Part shown: piece after piece, positions 46,663 to 58,858 of the stretch
How positions within the stretch are numbered: position 1 is the stretch's first letter
How the letters are laid out: the number at the start of each line of letters is the position of its first letter
Source of the DNA: Tachypleus tridentatus
Taxonomy: Eukaryota; Arthropoda; Merostomata; Xiphosura; Limulidae
Reading direction: 5' to 3'
Length of the DNA stretch: 64,000 nucleotides
Assembly: GCF_004210375.1 (NCBI RefSeq)
Contig: NC_134833.1
Location: forward strand, 21,073,396-21,137,395
The notes under the pieces: model-generated
The model's input: only the letters and a program-made list of their open reading frames with translations
The model's database searches: none
Told to the model about the DNA's origin: nothing
Translations under genes and position numbers: made by a program

Positions 46663-48202
46663 GATCCCTCACTCGTAATGAACAATAATATGAGGGCTAG
46701 CCAGTTCTAGAAAGCTGGAGAAAAACAGTGGGCTTATGTTGTTATTAAAAATGTACAGATACAATTCAAGAATTCTGTGCCTGTGAACGTAAGAAATTCT
46801 AGAGATAAGTTCGCTGGTTTAAAAAGTCCTCTCGGAATCGAATTACCCGTTATTTTACATTTTGGGACTTATTGGTATTTATTTTGCATCGAACGGTTTA
46901 GAGACGTACAATTAATGACCAGTGTGTACGTTACACTATACCAAGTGTTAACAGTGCACCTGGTGTATTCACCTTGAAACAGGACAAAGAAATATATATA
47001 TATATATCAGGACGGGATTCATAAGGCAACAGTGTTTGTGCTAGCTAGTCCTGATGGCGTGTAAGCGAGCTGACGACACCTTTTGGCTACTTACAGAGGA
47101 AGGGTTTACGTTCTTTCAATAATTATCGGGTGGACTTTTACACACCGAAGCAATTAGAAGATAGATCAGTTACCAAGTAGTATCAGGTGCGAGGAGAGGC
47201 AAGGTTACGAAGATTCTTCATCAGTCATCCTGTCCGACCTGGGTTCGAAACGGGGTGGGGTCGCAATTACTTAGGGCGTCTACCCATATCTCATTGATAT
47301 GTTAATTAATACAAAAGTGTTGATTGCAGTAATTAAATATTGAACAACTGAAGAGATTTAGTGTTCATGTCAGCAATTCATATTCACTGAAGTGTTTTTT
47401 CTACGCTAGAAACGTAAGTAGTTTTTTTGTAACGATAAAAAATTAAATATATTCGGATTCAAAACTGATACTCCGTTATTTATTTTAAAATATCTCTTGC
47501 ACTGAGTTTGGATGCACGCCCAAACAACAAAACAAATTAAGTAGCTTATTATTCGAAACTGGCGTCAACTGAGATCCTCTGGTAACTTTTCACTCCTAGA
47601 GGGCGTTTCAAAAATAACTAACTGTATGAAAAACTCGCTTGAAACGAAGACGAGCATTTTGAGACTCATCCGTATATATGGCTATTACAGTAGAGCTTAT
47701 AGGAACCTATTTTGTATGCGTAACTATAACATGAATGATAATTCAGTATGCAAAAAGGCAAATGACCTAATCTTTAATCACTACAAGTGTACACAAAGAA
47801 ATCAATTTAATCGTCCCTAGGTGGGGCTAGTGTTCAGAATATAACACTTTTTTGTGTTATTTTTAATTCACACTAGAAGGAGCGTGTTATTCAAGCAACT
47901 TTTAATACATAGTTAATCAAAAGAAATTGATTATTTGGTGCTAGAAATGTAGGGAAAGCTATATTGCAAATCAATATCTTTTTTACATTTTTAAAGTTAG
48001 TTGCATAACGCCGCTGTGTAATAACGTATCGGATACAATATATACAAAATAGATAAAATGGTATATGAAAATCCGTTGCTTTTTTTAGATAAATTACAAA
48101 AATGTATGTCATAGTTATAAACTACGTTACTTTTATTCTTACAATTCGACTGCTAGTTGTGTTTTTGAAAACTAGACTCAGAAGAACTAACAAAAGGTTT
48201 TA
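46663..48202. other. No gene seen
   Basis: 1.5 kb of mostly AT-rich unique sequence with a short (TA)n run near 46991. Frames of 60-73 codons on either strand are composition-driven and lack domains or splice context. Confidence 0.45.
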
Positions 48203-48335
48203 TTTGGTTTGTTTTGAATTTTGGTCAAAGTTAAACGACGGTTGTCTGCACTAACCATCTATAATTTAGCAGTGAATGATTAGCGGGAAGGCTACTTGTC
48301 AATACCACTCACTGCCAACTCTTGGGTTACTCAAA
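48203..48335 (-). mobile_element. T1 SINE, 5'-truncated
   Basis: Inverted tail and core (GGTTTGTTTTGAATTTTGGTC ... CACTGCCAACTCTTGGGTTAC), stopping before the tRNA-like head. Confidence 0.8.
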
Positions 48336-49046
48336 ACAAACCAAACCAATACATCAAAAGATGTATTGGCACCGCTGTGCTGGAAGTTTACTTTATGACC
48401 TTTACGTCCAGTCCATTTCTATAAAGTGTGTATTTTACAAAAAAGTTGTAGTTAGTTGTTTTGTCAGAAATAAAGAAAATATCTTTTAGTTAAGCGATAA
48501 AACCTAAAGTACTTGAGTCAAACTTGCCGAAAGACGCTCTCAGAAAGATGTTCAGTCACTATAGAAAGTACGTTTTATAGCCACGTGAGCATTCAGAAAC
48601 CTAAAGTTAACATCGTGCATGATACAAAAGAATTTTTGGAGACACTGAGTATTGGATGCAGACATTAAAGCAAGCTGTTGGGTAAATTGACGACGCGCTG
48701 TTACCTTTAATGGCTGTCATATGTTAGCAGTAGAAGTAAGGGTTCTTAAATGTTCTCCCAAGTATGTTATATGGCTTTGAGTGTACGGGTGCTAAGCCTC
48801 TTAAAACAATTTGTGTTCATTCGGTACGAAACTCATTTTCAGCGATGGCTTTATGTAACCTGCTGAGAAAACATAACAATCACAACTGGGGCGATATAAA
48901 CCGTTAGTACAGAACATATCAACAACATTGAACTGTGTTATCGATCTGAAACTATGTAAGACACAACTTGGTGAGGTCAAGTCCTGTCCTTCTTCATTAC
49001 CAAGAACAAAAGCCTGTAAAATTCGTTCTACTTCTAGTAACTTTGT
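48336..49046. other. No gene seen
   Basis: Unique-looking spacer with no supported feature. Confidence 0.45.
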
Positions 49047-49047
49047 A

Positions 49048-49085
<38 letters not shown>

Positions 49086-49086
49086 A
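49047..49086. repeat. (TA)n(TG)n microsatellite
   Basis: Compound dinucleotide run: about 8 TA units followed by about 11 TG units. Confidence 0.97.
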
Positions 49087-49370
49087 TCCCATGCGACTGC
49101 ATCATACCAGTAAAGGTGACGTAAGAATCACTTTAAGTTTTTTTAATTTGTTAACTAGTAGAGCAGCCACAACTTATAACTTCAAACAAGAAATTGAAGG
49201 TGAACTTGAGGTGAAGCCCAACCTTTAACCTTTGTTGAAGTGTTTATAACAGTAACTTTTTCTCACAGCTGCACACTCACCTGTCATGAGTGGCCAAATA
49301 CTTCACTCAGTCCCGAAACGAATATAATACGTTTCGTAGAAGTCTACTTAAAAATAAAATTTACTATTTA

Positions 49371-49626
49371 TGTGGCCTGATGGTTACCGCGTTTGATTCG
49401 CAATCTGAAGGTCGTAGTTTCGAATCCCCGACACCGAACATGTTCACCCTTTCAGCCCGTAGGTGTGTTATTATGCAACGATCAACCCCACTATTCGCTG
49501 ATAAGATAGTAGCCCGAGAGTTGGCGGTGGACGGTGTTGATTAGCTACCTGTCCTCTAGTTTTAGTATTTCACTTGTAAACTTGGAACGGCTAACCTCTC
49601 ATGTAGATTTTCACGAAACTTAAAAT
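49371..49626 (+). mobile_element. T1 SINE, older copy
   Basis: TATGTGGCCTGATGGTTACCG head, GTTTCGAATCCCCG B box, AGCCCGAGAGTTGGCGGTGG body and a decayed tail CACGAAACTTAAAATAAAT. Confidence 0.85.
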
Positions 49627-49629
49627 AAA

Positions 49630-49738
49630 TTTCTCCAAGTGGAACAGAAGCAAATCTTCTAGTTTACAACAATAAAATCATTCCTGTAGATAAACACAGC
49701 AGATACCCTGTTGTGCATTTGCTATAAAAGTATGCACA
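49630..49738 (+). mobile_element. T2 SINE, degenerate
   Basis: CCAAGTGGAACAGAAGCAAA, TTTACAACAATAAAATCATT, ACAGCAGATACCCTGTTGTG and GCTATAAAAGTATGCAC follow the T2 order. It directly abuts the preceding T1 copy. Confidence 0.6.
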
Positions 49739-49984
49739 ATCAAACTAAAATTGGTAATTACTTTAACTATGAACAATAGACCATGTAGGAAAAGTTAAAG
49801 TTATTAGTTTCGAAAGCCACCACCATTATCGTATGAAAAACAAAGAACATATTTACAAATGTTTGCTGTGCCAAGAAAAAGAGAAGTTAAACTTTTCCTT
49901 TTAGTTTCTATGGTAACAAGTGGAATGCTTGATTGCTTCCTAGGTATTTTATCTGCATTTTTTCTTAGTTTTTGACATCAGTAA

Positions 49985-52465
49985 ATTTCATTATTTTGAT
50001 AGGTCATTAGTAGCAGGTTAAACTGTCTGTTAGAAATACTTCCATGTTCATTGTTTATGTCATATGATAAATAAAAATTTCATTGTTTTGAAATGTCATT
50101 ACTAGCAGTTTAACTGTCTGTTAGAAATACTTTCATGTTCATTGTTTATGTCATATGATAAATAAAATTTTCATTATTTTGATAGGTCATTACTAGCAGG
50201 TTAAACTGTCTGTATGGAAATCCTTCCATGTTTAATGTTTATGTCATATGATAAATAAAACTTTCATTATTTTGATAGGTCATTACTAGCAGGTTAAACT
50301 GTCTGTTAGAAATACTTTCATGTTTAATGTTTATGTCATATGATAAATAAAACTTTCATTATTTTGACAGGTCATTACTAGCAGGTTAAACTGTCTGTAT
50401 AGAAATCCTTCCATGTTTAATGTTTATGTCATATGATAACTAAAACTTTCATTATTTTGATAGGTCATTACTAGCAGGTTAAACTGTCTGTATAGAAATC
50501 CTTCCATGTTTAATGTTTATGTCATATGATAAATAAAACTTTCATTATTTTGATAGGTCATTACTAGCAGGTTAAACTGTCTGTTAGAAATACTTTCATG
50601 TTTAATGTTTATGTCATATGATAAATAAAAATTTCATTATTTTGAAAGGTCATTACTAGCAGGTTAAACTGTCTGTTAGAAATACTTTCATGTTAATTGT
50701 TTATGTCATATAATAAATAAAAATTTCATTATTTTGAAAGGTCATTACTAGCAAATTAAACTGTCTGTTAGAAATACTTTCATGTTCATTGTTTATGTCA
50801 TATGATAAATAAAACTTTCATTCTTTTGATAGGTCATTACTAGCATGTTAAACTGTCTGTTAGAAATACTTTCATGTTTAATATTTTTTATAGGTCATTA
50901 CTAGCAGGTTAAAGTGTTTGTTAAAAATACTTTCATGTTCATTGTTTATGTCGTATGATAAATAAAACTTTCACTATTTTGAAAGGTCATTACTAGCAGG
51001 TTAAACTGTCTGTTAGAAATACTTCCATGTTCATTGTTTATGTCATATGATAAATATAACTTTCACTATTTTGAAAGGTCATTACTAGCAGGTTAAACTG
51101 TCTGTTAGAAATACTTCCATGTTCATTGTTTATGTCATATGATAAATAAAAAATTTATTATTTTGATAGGTCATTACTAGCACGTTAAACTGTCTGTTAG
51201 AAACACTTTCATGTTTAATGTTTATGTCATATGATAAATAAAACTTTCATTCTTTTGATAGGTCATTACTAGCAAACTTTCATTATTTTGATAGGTCATT
51301 ACTAGCAGGTTAAACTGTCTGTTAGAAATACTTCCATGTTTAATGTTTATGTCATATGATAAATAAAACTTTCATTATTTTGAAAGGTCATTACTAACAG
51401 ATTAAACTGTCTGTTAGAAATACTTTCATGTTCATTGTTTATGTCATATGATAAATAAAACTTTCATTCTTTTGATAGGTCATTACTAGTATGTTAAACT
51501 GTCTGTTAGAAATACTTTCATGTTTAATATTTTTTATAGGTCATTACTAGCAGGTTAAAGTGTTTGTTAAAAATACTTTCATGTTCATTGTTTATGTCAT
51601 ATGATAAATAAAACTTTCACTATTTTGAAAGGTCATTACTAGCAGGTTAAACTGTCTGTTAGAAATACTTCCATGTTCATTGTTTATGTCATATGATAAA
51701 TAAAAAATTTATTATTTTGATAGGTCATTACTAGCACGTTAAACTGTCTGTTAGAAACACTTTCATGTTTAATGTTTATGTCATATGATAAATAAAACTT
51801 TCATTCTTTTGATAGGTCATTACTAGCAAACTTTCATTATTTTGATAGGTCATTACTAGCAGGTTAAACTGTCTGTTAGAAATACTTCCATGTTTAATGT
51901 TTATGTCATATGATAAATAAAACTTTCATTATTTTGAAAGGTCATTACTAACAGATTAAACTGTCTGTTAGAAATACTTTCATGTTCATTGTTTATGTCA
52001 TATGATAAATACAACTTTCATTATTTTGAAAGGTCATTACTAGCAGGTTAAACTGTCTGTTAGAAATACTTTCATGTTCATTGTTTATGTCATATGATAA
52101 ATAAAACTTTCATTATTTTGATAGGTCATTACTAGCAGGTTAAACTGTCTGTTAGAAATACTTTCATGTTCATTGTTTATGTCATATGATAAATAAAACT
52201 TTCATTATTTTGATAGGTCATTACTAGCAGGTTAAAGTGTCTGTTAGAAATACTTTCATGTTAATTGTTTATGTCATATGATAAATAAAACTTTCATTAT
52301 TTTGATAGGTCATTACTAGCAGGTTAAACTGTCTGTTAGAAATACTTTCATGTTCATTGTTTATGTCATATGATAAATAAAACTTTCATTCTTTTGATCG
52401 GTCATTACTAGCACGTTAAACTGTATGTTAGAAACACTTTCATGTTTAATGTTTATGTCATGTTG
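49985..52465. repeat. 91-bp minisatellite, about 27 copies, with higher-order duplication
   Basis: Unit TTTTGATAGGTCATTACTAG, CAGGTTAAACTGTCTGTTAG, AAATACTTTCATGTTCATTG, TTTATGTCATATGATAAATA, AAACTTTCA. Successive GGTCATTAC motifs lie 91 bp apart (52124 to 52215). Shortened units ending ATATTTTTTATAGG occur at 50881 and again at 51527. A partial unit reading AGCAAACTTTCATTATTTTG occurs at 51271 and 51825. Hence a block of several units was duplicated as a whole. Confidence 0.97.
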
Positions 52466-52499
52466 ATAACAAAAATTCAGTATTTACAAAATGAATTAC

Positions 52500-52666
52500 C
52501 TTCTTTGTAGTGTACGACTGAGAGAAGGGCTTGGAAACGGTGGAGACTTCAGACCGTTGCGGTAGTTTTGGGCCTTTTCATCTATCTGGTCGTCCAAGTG
52601 GTCACTCATCAAGATGTCGGACTCTATCATTTCCATGATCTGATACAGAGTTCGAGCTTCACCGAA
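52500..52666 (-). CDS. Internal coding exon of an unidentified gene
   Basis: On the - strand an acceptor TTTATTCAGTTTATAG is followed by 167 bases open in one frame only, ending AAAGAAG|GTAATT, a good donor. The other two frames stop within 40 bases. The peptide (55 codons plus two bases) begins FGEARTLYQIMEMIESDI and includes MSDHLDDQIDEKAQNYRNG, then the Ser/Pro-rich KSPPFPSPSLSRTLQR. So an amphipathic, acidic helix-like first half is followed by a likely flexible, phosphorylatable segment. Codon use is mixed and the exon is clearly less AT-rich than its surroundings. The 3' edge lies 35 bases from the 91-bp minisatellite, which would sit in the next intron. I do not recognise the protein and could not find a neighbouring exon. 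The exon enters in phase 0 and leaves in phase 2. Confidence 0.7.
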
Positions 52667-53800
52667 CTATAAACTGAATAAAACGCTGTTCGTACTGTAT
52701 AGATGATTTAGTGGCTCCAATCAGGACTGGCATTCATTTCTCTGGATGCTGTTATCAGACAACGCTACAGAGCTCGGTTATAATTCCAGGTTGAGAGAAG
52801 GATAGTTCGAAGTCTATACAGTTAGACTGGACAGCCTCAATTAAATTAAGTGACCAGTCAGCATAAATATTTTCGCGCGCATTTCATGCAAAGTAGGTTT
52901 ATTTTATTTTCTATATAGGTATAAATATTAATGTAGTTTAAGACACCTGTCCTAGAAAGACCTTGATATCAGTAAATTTGAATAATAATGACAGAAAGAA
53001 ATATCCGTTCATCTTCTAGGGATATTTACTTGGAATATACAGAGAGAACCAAAAATCTCAGAAACAAAAGCATTAGAAAATTAAAAAAAAACAGGTCAGT
53101 AATGTTCTATGCTTATAGAAAATAGATAATATCTTAGGTTTATTAGGTAATGGAACAAAGTTTAAGAATTTTGTCCCCTGCATGCGAAGTTAAATTTATA
53201 CCTTTTTCATTGAATAAAAGTAGTGTAAATGGAATGTTTTTTTTATGTTCTTTCAAGTTTGTTATAAAGCTATAAGTATTTTATAAAAACGGCTACTGTT
53301 TGTTTTTCCTTTTGTTTTTATCTTCTGAAATACAAATTATATTCTTAAACTCTAGCTAGTTCACATCTTTCTCCAAGCCAGTCTAAGTTTTGTGATAAAT
53401 AAGAGCTGAAAAAACGAGATTATTTTTTTATCAGAAAGTGGGCCTTCGGCTACCTGGAGAAGTAAATTGTTTTAACCACTCGCACCGCTGTACAGTAGCA
53501 TGTTGTCTGTCAGTCAATAGACACTAAAATGACTTCACCTAAGAAACTCTTGACGTTGCAATTTCTACTGTTGTTACGTCAGTAAAACGTGCCCATGCCA
53601 TGAATCACGAGAAGAATTATGCACTTTGTAGGCTTCAAAGGCAAAAAATAAAAATATGTGCTACCCTGAATTTTTGTTTTATTTATTCCTGAATCAGAAC
53701 ACTTTCGGAAACTCCGCGAAAAAACATCTAGTCTAATACTTTTAATCACAGTGCATTTGTCTAAACTGGGGCGTTACAGCCCACTAGAGATCCTACAGTT
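52667..53800. other. Probable intron of the - strand gene; no other exon seen
   Basis: 1.1 kb with no SINE. I found no second GT/AG-flanked open segment. Confidence 0.35.
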
Positions 53801-53940
53801 TGTTTGTTTCCCACAGAGCTGCACTAACCGCTAACTGCACATAGCTGTTCCTAATTTTGAATTGAAGAACTATACGACATGAGGCAGCTAGTTAAAAATA
53901 TTCCACCGATTAGTCTTGGTTTAATCTTCCTTGACGGAAT
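53801..53940 (-). mobile_element. T4 SINE, degenerate
   Basis: Inverted T4: TTGTTTCCCACAGAGCTGCAC, CATAGCTGTTCCTAATTTTG and ATGAGGCAGCTAGTTAAAAA. Confidence 0.45.
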
Positions 53941-53944
53941 AGGT

Positions 53945-54020
53945 CCCCAGTGTCTTACGACGCTAAAAATCAGGTTTCAATACCCGTGGTGTATAGCTTT
54001 GCGCTTAATAACAACCAACT
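53945..54020 (+). mobile_element. T3 SINE, internally shortened
   Basis: CCCCAGTGTCTTACGACGCTA, GGTTTCAATACCCGTGGTG, then a deletion straight into GTATAGCTTTGCGCTTAATA. Confidence 0.7.
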
Positions 54021-54212
54021 GATCACTTGTGGTACTTGACAGTTACTCTTAAAGCACACACACACAACTTTAAAGTACAGTAAGAAGACACGAATTACTA
54101 GCCTTCAGATTCGTGGTACGACCATGTTAACACAGTCCATACAAATGAATCATACGCTATATTCGTGCGTGCGAAACAAACACTAAACAAGCATGCCCCA
54201 GTATCTTCATTA

Positions 54213-54480
54213 TGTGGTTGTGACCTAGTGGTTAGCGTAACGTTCTGGAGTATCCGAGAATCTCGGATTCGAGAACTGGCGCTACTAAACACGCTTCCTA
54301 TTTTCTAGCTGTGGGTGCGTCACAGCACGGATGGTCAATAACAGTTCAGAGTAGCCGCTTTAGGAGACGGATGTCGCCGACTTGTTTGTTGCCTTGCCTT
54401 TGCTCTGCAATTCAAAATTAGGGACAGCTATGTCTAAGTCACGGGGATCTCTGACCCAGTCGTTTAGCACAAGTGAACAA
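54213..54480 (+). mobile_element. T4 SINE, fullest copy
   Basis: GGTTGTGACCTAGTGGTTAGC tRNA-like head, GGATTCGAGAACTGGC B-box region, GCTGTGGGTGCGTCACAGC body, TTCAAAATTAGGGACAGC core. The same module order as T1 but strongly diverged, so T4 may be an older relative. Confidence 0.6.
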
Positions 54481-54579
54481 AAATTTCTGTATATAAAGAA
54501 ACACTATGGGAAATATGACCATAAGAATGCATGACAAACTGAAACTGTAATAACTGCAGGTTTCCTCACATAGGCATTA

Positions 54580-54884
54580 GGCCTGGCATGGCCAAGCGGT
54601 TAAGGCACTCGACTCGTAATCTGAGGGTTGCGGATTCGAATCCCCATCACGAAACATACTCGCCCTTTTAGTTGGTAAAACAGTAGCCCATCAGTTGGCG
54701 GTGAAAGCGTTATAATGTGACAGTCATTTCCGCTATTCGTTGGTAAAAGAGTAGCTCAAGAGTTGGGGGTTGGTGGTAATGCCTAACTGCTTTCCCTCTA
54801 ATCTTACACTGCTAAATTAGACGACTAGCGCAGATAGTCCTCGTGTAGCTTTGCGCAAAATTCGAAAAACCAAAACCAAACCAC
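54580..54884 (+). mobile_element. T1 SINE with an internal partial duplication
   Basis: GGCCTGGCATGGCCAAGCGG head to TTGCGCAAAATTCGAAAAAC tail. After CGCCCTTTTAG it carries an extra copy of the TTGGTAAAACAGTAGCCCAT ... GTTGGCGGTG segment, which then appears again in its normal place. This makes the copy about 30 bp longer than usual. Confidence 0.92.
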
Positions 54885-55933
54885 ATTAGCATTAATTAAA
54901 CGCACTATACTCCAACTTTGGCTTGCTGGAAATATATAATGAAGGATATACTCGGAACCTCAATAAGGAGGGTAATGTGGGACTACCTCCGAGGCCCAGG
55001 GTCATCAGGGTGCCCTCATAAAAGCTCGCCAAACTGACTTTTCAGAGTTCATTTGAAACTTTGCTACGATAAAAAGACTCGGAACATTGCTCTGTATAGT
55101 TAACTGATGTTATGGGGGCCCATATGTATACAATTACCCCCACACATATACACTTTCGGGCCAAGAATAACTCTCGGTGACGCCCTGGATATACTGAAAC
55201 GTTCATAACTAAATCTAAGTGAAATAGTTTTAAGCTTTCGTTCTTAGAATAACGTACGTTTCATGCATTGTAGCTGCCAAAATAAACACCAGGGAAACAG
55301 GAAATGAAGGATTCAAGTTCTGTCGACAGGAAACACCTCTATACCATGCAGTGTGTCACTTACACCACCTTCTGATTCATACCACCAGGAAATACTAAAA
55401 CAAAACTGGAACCAACTAGTGGCGTAATAAATCGTTCTCTTGTTTATTTCAAAATATATCACAATTTTTGTTTAACGTATATCAACTTAAAAAGTCCTCG
55501 ATCTTCCCGCTAGGAAAACAAGAAACTAACAATAATCCCTAAAGTTGTTTTGAATATCTTGTGAAACAAATTAAATATCCACTAACCCGCTGGACTTTCG
55601 CGATAGAAGCAGAAACTGAAAGTTAGTGATCGATGTATTTCTTTATTACCCGTGGTGCGCAAATTAAGGGGCGCGCACCCTCGGGGAAGTGAAGTGGCGG
55701 AGGGTCTGTATAGGAGATGTAACTATAGCAGCATATAAGTTGTGTCTAAAACCAGAATTTTAGAAATAAAGAAATGTTTAAACCTACGATACAAATATTA
55801 CACCAATTAAGTAACATGGTAACAACAATTAACACGGTTAAATTATGTGTATAGTGTATACAGAAACAACTATATCTATAGGAACATACAAATTATATAT
55901 AAAAACACAATAATGAAGTAATATGGTAACAAC
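54885..55933. other. No gene seen; decayed repeats
   Basis: A GC-richer block at 54960-55190 (CTACCTCCGAGGCCCAGGG) is open in no frame. From about 55780 a diverged repeat begins (GTAACATGGTAACAACAATTA, then AGTAATATGGTAACAAC about 105 bp later). Confidence 0.4.
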
Positions 55934-56391
55934 CAGGGGCGTAGATCCTGGTGGGATGGAGAGTATACATCCCCCCTTCATTTTAGATGGGGGGTATGGT
56001 GCATACAATCATCCCTCCCTACAGTTTGGTCTGTTGAATTGTTTTATTGCATCACAGGCCTACAAATTGTGTGTTTGTTCTTATGATTCTCGTGTTCTTA
56101 CCAATCGAATTACATAATTAGGCCTAGATGTAAGCTTTTTCAGTAGCCGAAATGGACATCTTTAATATAGGCGTGCTTCTAAGCTTTTTGATCTAAGCGA
56201 TAGTTCGTAAGTATCAGTCAGTAGGCCTAAGTATACACGCAAGTATCGTGGCAACAAGATTACTCTGTGACTGCATGTTTACAGCTTTCAGGTTCACGTA
56301 ATCAGAGATTATCAATTTGTAAATTGAATAGTCCACATAAGTGGTTGCAAAAAATCATCCCCCCATCGGGTGTAAAAAATCTACGCCCTTG
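55934..56391. mobile_element. hAT-type non-autonomous element, 458 bp
   Basis: Ends CAGGGGCGTAGAT and ATCTACGCCCTTG are inverted repeats (12 of 13 positions). An 8-bp duplication GTAACAAC lies at 55926-55933 and 56392-56399. The CAGGGGCG start and 8-bp site fit hAT. C-runs near each end (CCCCCC) extend the symmetry. The 64-codon frame inside has no transposase similarity. Confidence 0.88.
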
Positions 56392-56399
56392 GTAACAAC

Positions 56400-56967
56400 A
56401 ATCAGCATGGGTAAACAATACGTGCAATATATACACAAATAGGTTATACAAGATTATGGGGGCGCAACAAACATTTATCCATTACAAATGTAGTATATGT
56501 GTCAAGTAATGGACATTAAAAGTAAAATGCGTATAGGGGGAGCTGAAGTTGGAAGTCAATTAGGCTTATCAGCGGTACAGCAAGCGGAAATTGCCAGACA
56601 ACCCTGTAAATTGTCACAACTACAGGGATGATGACGTCGTACATCTGTTGCTTTATCACACTTGTAATAAAGTTTCCTTTGTTATGCACTCAGGCCGTTT
56701 CTAAACTTTATTAATTACAGTGGCAGTAAGGACCAAGATATAACAGGGAAAAACGCGTGACCTTCTTATATCTCAATCGCTTTATCTTTGTTTGTTTGAC
56801 CCTGTATTTCTAACTACCAAATAACGTTTTAGAATCTTTATCCTTTTGTAATGAGATAAGCAAGTCTGCTCGTGCTACGCTTGCAGTTGTTTGGTAAAAC
56901 AACTTCACGAAAATGTTCCAAACAAGCACATCATACATTGTGTTCGAGTCCATTACTTTTTGTTTTG
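56400..56967. other. No gene seen
   Basis: Starts with repeat sequence that resembles 59137-59170 (ATACACAAATAGGTTATA). The rest is unique-looking. Confidence 0.4.
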
Positions 56968-57241
56968 TCTTTGTTTTGAAGTTTGTGCAAAGCTACTCGA
57001 GGGTTATATGCGCTAGTCGTCCTTAAAATTAGCAGTGTAAGACTAGAGGGAAGGCAGCTAGTCATCACCATCCACCGCCAACTCTTGGGCTACTCTTTTA
57101 CCAACGAATAGTGGGCTTGACCGTAACATTATAACGCCCCCACAGCTGAAAGGGCGAGCATGTTTGGCGCGACGGGGATTCGAACCCGCGACCCTCAAAT
57201 TACGAGTCGCACGCTTTAACACGCTTGGCCATGCCGGGCTC
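56968..57241 (-). mobile_element. T1 SINE, full length
   Basis: Inverted younger-subfamily-like copy (GCTACTCGAGGGTTATATGCG; GGATTCGAACCCGCGACC) ending GGCCATGCCGGGCTCC. Confidence 0.93.
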
Positions 57242-58019
57242 CAAATCCAAAGGTCCAGAACAAAGTGGAAATGTACCCTATTTTAGAAGGTTTCATCCCT
57301 CTTCTCGGGCAAAAGTCCTAAAACAAAATAACCTATGTAGGCTCTTGGACAGTTTCCAATTACCATAAAAAATTTAGAATAACATAGACAGCCGACTCTA
57401 GGTGATAAATATTAACACGCACAGTGACACTCGCATAAAGGATCATTTTTATAGTAATACTAGCGAACCCGTGGGCCAATGTCCAACATTTATAGGTGTT
57501 GCTATAATGAAAATTTAATTTCTTTAACCAAGTTACGTACCGTAATTTGTAGGCCTACTTATTTACGTGCTATAATGTAAATCATTGAAACATTTTGAGG
57601 AACGCTTTTGGAGAATTCCCGCAAATGTTTTTTTTTTTTTTTAATAATTTGGTTCCTTAAGGGCTTGTGTGATAAAGTTGTTGTACCTTAGTACAAACTT
57701 CGATACCGAAACCATCCGTTTGGCACCATTTATATGTTTGCGAGTCCAGCAGTTTACAAAATGGAGTTTTCGAAACATCTCCAAGCTTCCCATTGGACGA
57801 CTGAAAAAGTTTCTTTGCGCAAACCTCAAGACCGTGTCGATTCGTTTGGTATCACTTAGAAGTCGATGCTACTAGTGGCTGAGGAGAAGTTACGTGACAC
57901 ACACATTGAATCTTATGATATAGACTAATATATCCCACCGAAACATCTATTATTTGTAGACAAAGAACTTTGTGTTAATCCTGAATTTTTAACAGGTAGA
58001 CAGAATTAATTTCAATTAA
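57242..58019. other. No gene seen; possible unknown repeat
   Basis: Around 57690-57860 the text GATACCGAAACCATCCGTTTGG and TCGATTCGTTTGGTATC are partly complementary. This hints at a decayed element. Two overlapping 60-70 codon frames, one per strand, are chance. Confidence 0.35.
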
Positions 58020-58265
58020 TGGAAGGCTGGGCGCAAACAAGTACCAGCGTTGCCAGATTATGTATCCACAAGAACTTTGGACTGTGGGTGCGTTATAAAG
58101 GTGTTGATCAAATACCACTCTTCGATCGTGTAAGAGTACACAAAAATTTGACAATCACTCTTCTAAAGCGCGCACAGCTCTAAACTGTAAAAAAACGTTT
58201 TCAAGGCAATGAGACGCGAACCAGGAACCCTAGAATCCATAGTCTAACTACGACCCATGTCTAGC
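58020..58265. mobile_element. Possible T4 SINE remnant
   Basis: GGACTGTGGGTGCGTTATAAAG resembles the T4/T1 body, and GACGCGAACCAGGAACCC near 58211 an inverted B-box region. Too decayed to orient with confidence. Confidence 0.3.
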
Positions 58266-58470
58266 TCTCTCCATAATAAAAGAAATCCCTAGACAACACT
58301 TAGATATTTGTGCGGAGAATTATAAACACACAATATTACTGCCTTAATTGTTCTGAACTAAGTACATACTTGTTTTGTTGTTGTTTAGAATTTATTGAAA
58401 ATCCTCTTTCCATGATGCAAACTCGTGATGTGGGCGCAGAGAATCGACAGGAGGCATACAGCTATGGTTT

Positions 58471-58736
58471 GGTTTGTTTTGAATTTCGCGCAAAGATACA
58501 CGAGGGCTATCTGCGCTAGCCGTCCATAATTTGGCAGTGTAAGACTAAAGGGAAGACAACTAGTCACCACCACCAACGGCCAACTTTTGGGCTACTCTTT
58601 CACCAACGAATAGCGGGATTAACCACCATAACACCTCCACGGCTGAAAGGAAAGCATGCTTGGTGCGACGGGGATTCGAGCCCGCGACCCTCAGATTACG
58701 AGTCGATTGCCTTAACCACCTGGCCGTGCGGGGCCC
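58471..58736 (-). mobile_element. T1 SINE, full length
   Basis: Inverted copy with older-type ATACACGAGGGC and GGGATTCGAGCCCGCGACC, ending CCTGGCCGTGCGGGGCC. Confidence 0.92.
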
Positions 58737-58858
58737 CGTAAAACTATGACTGTAGGAACATGTAAATCACATGTGAAAATACAAATATAAAGTAACGAAG
58801 TTTTAAAAACGACTGTCGCGCAATGTAGTAGTAACAACTAACAGATGCAAATGATATG

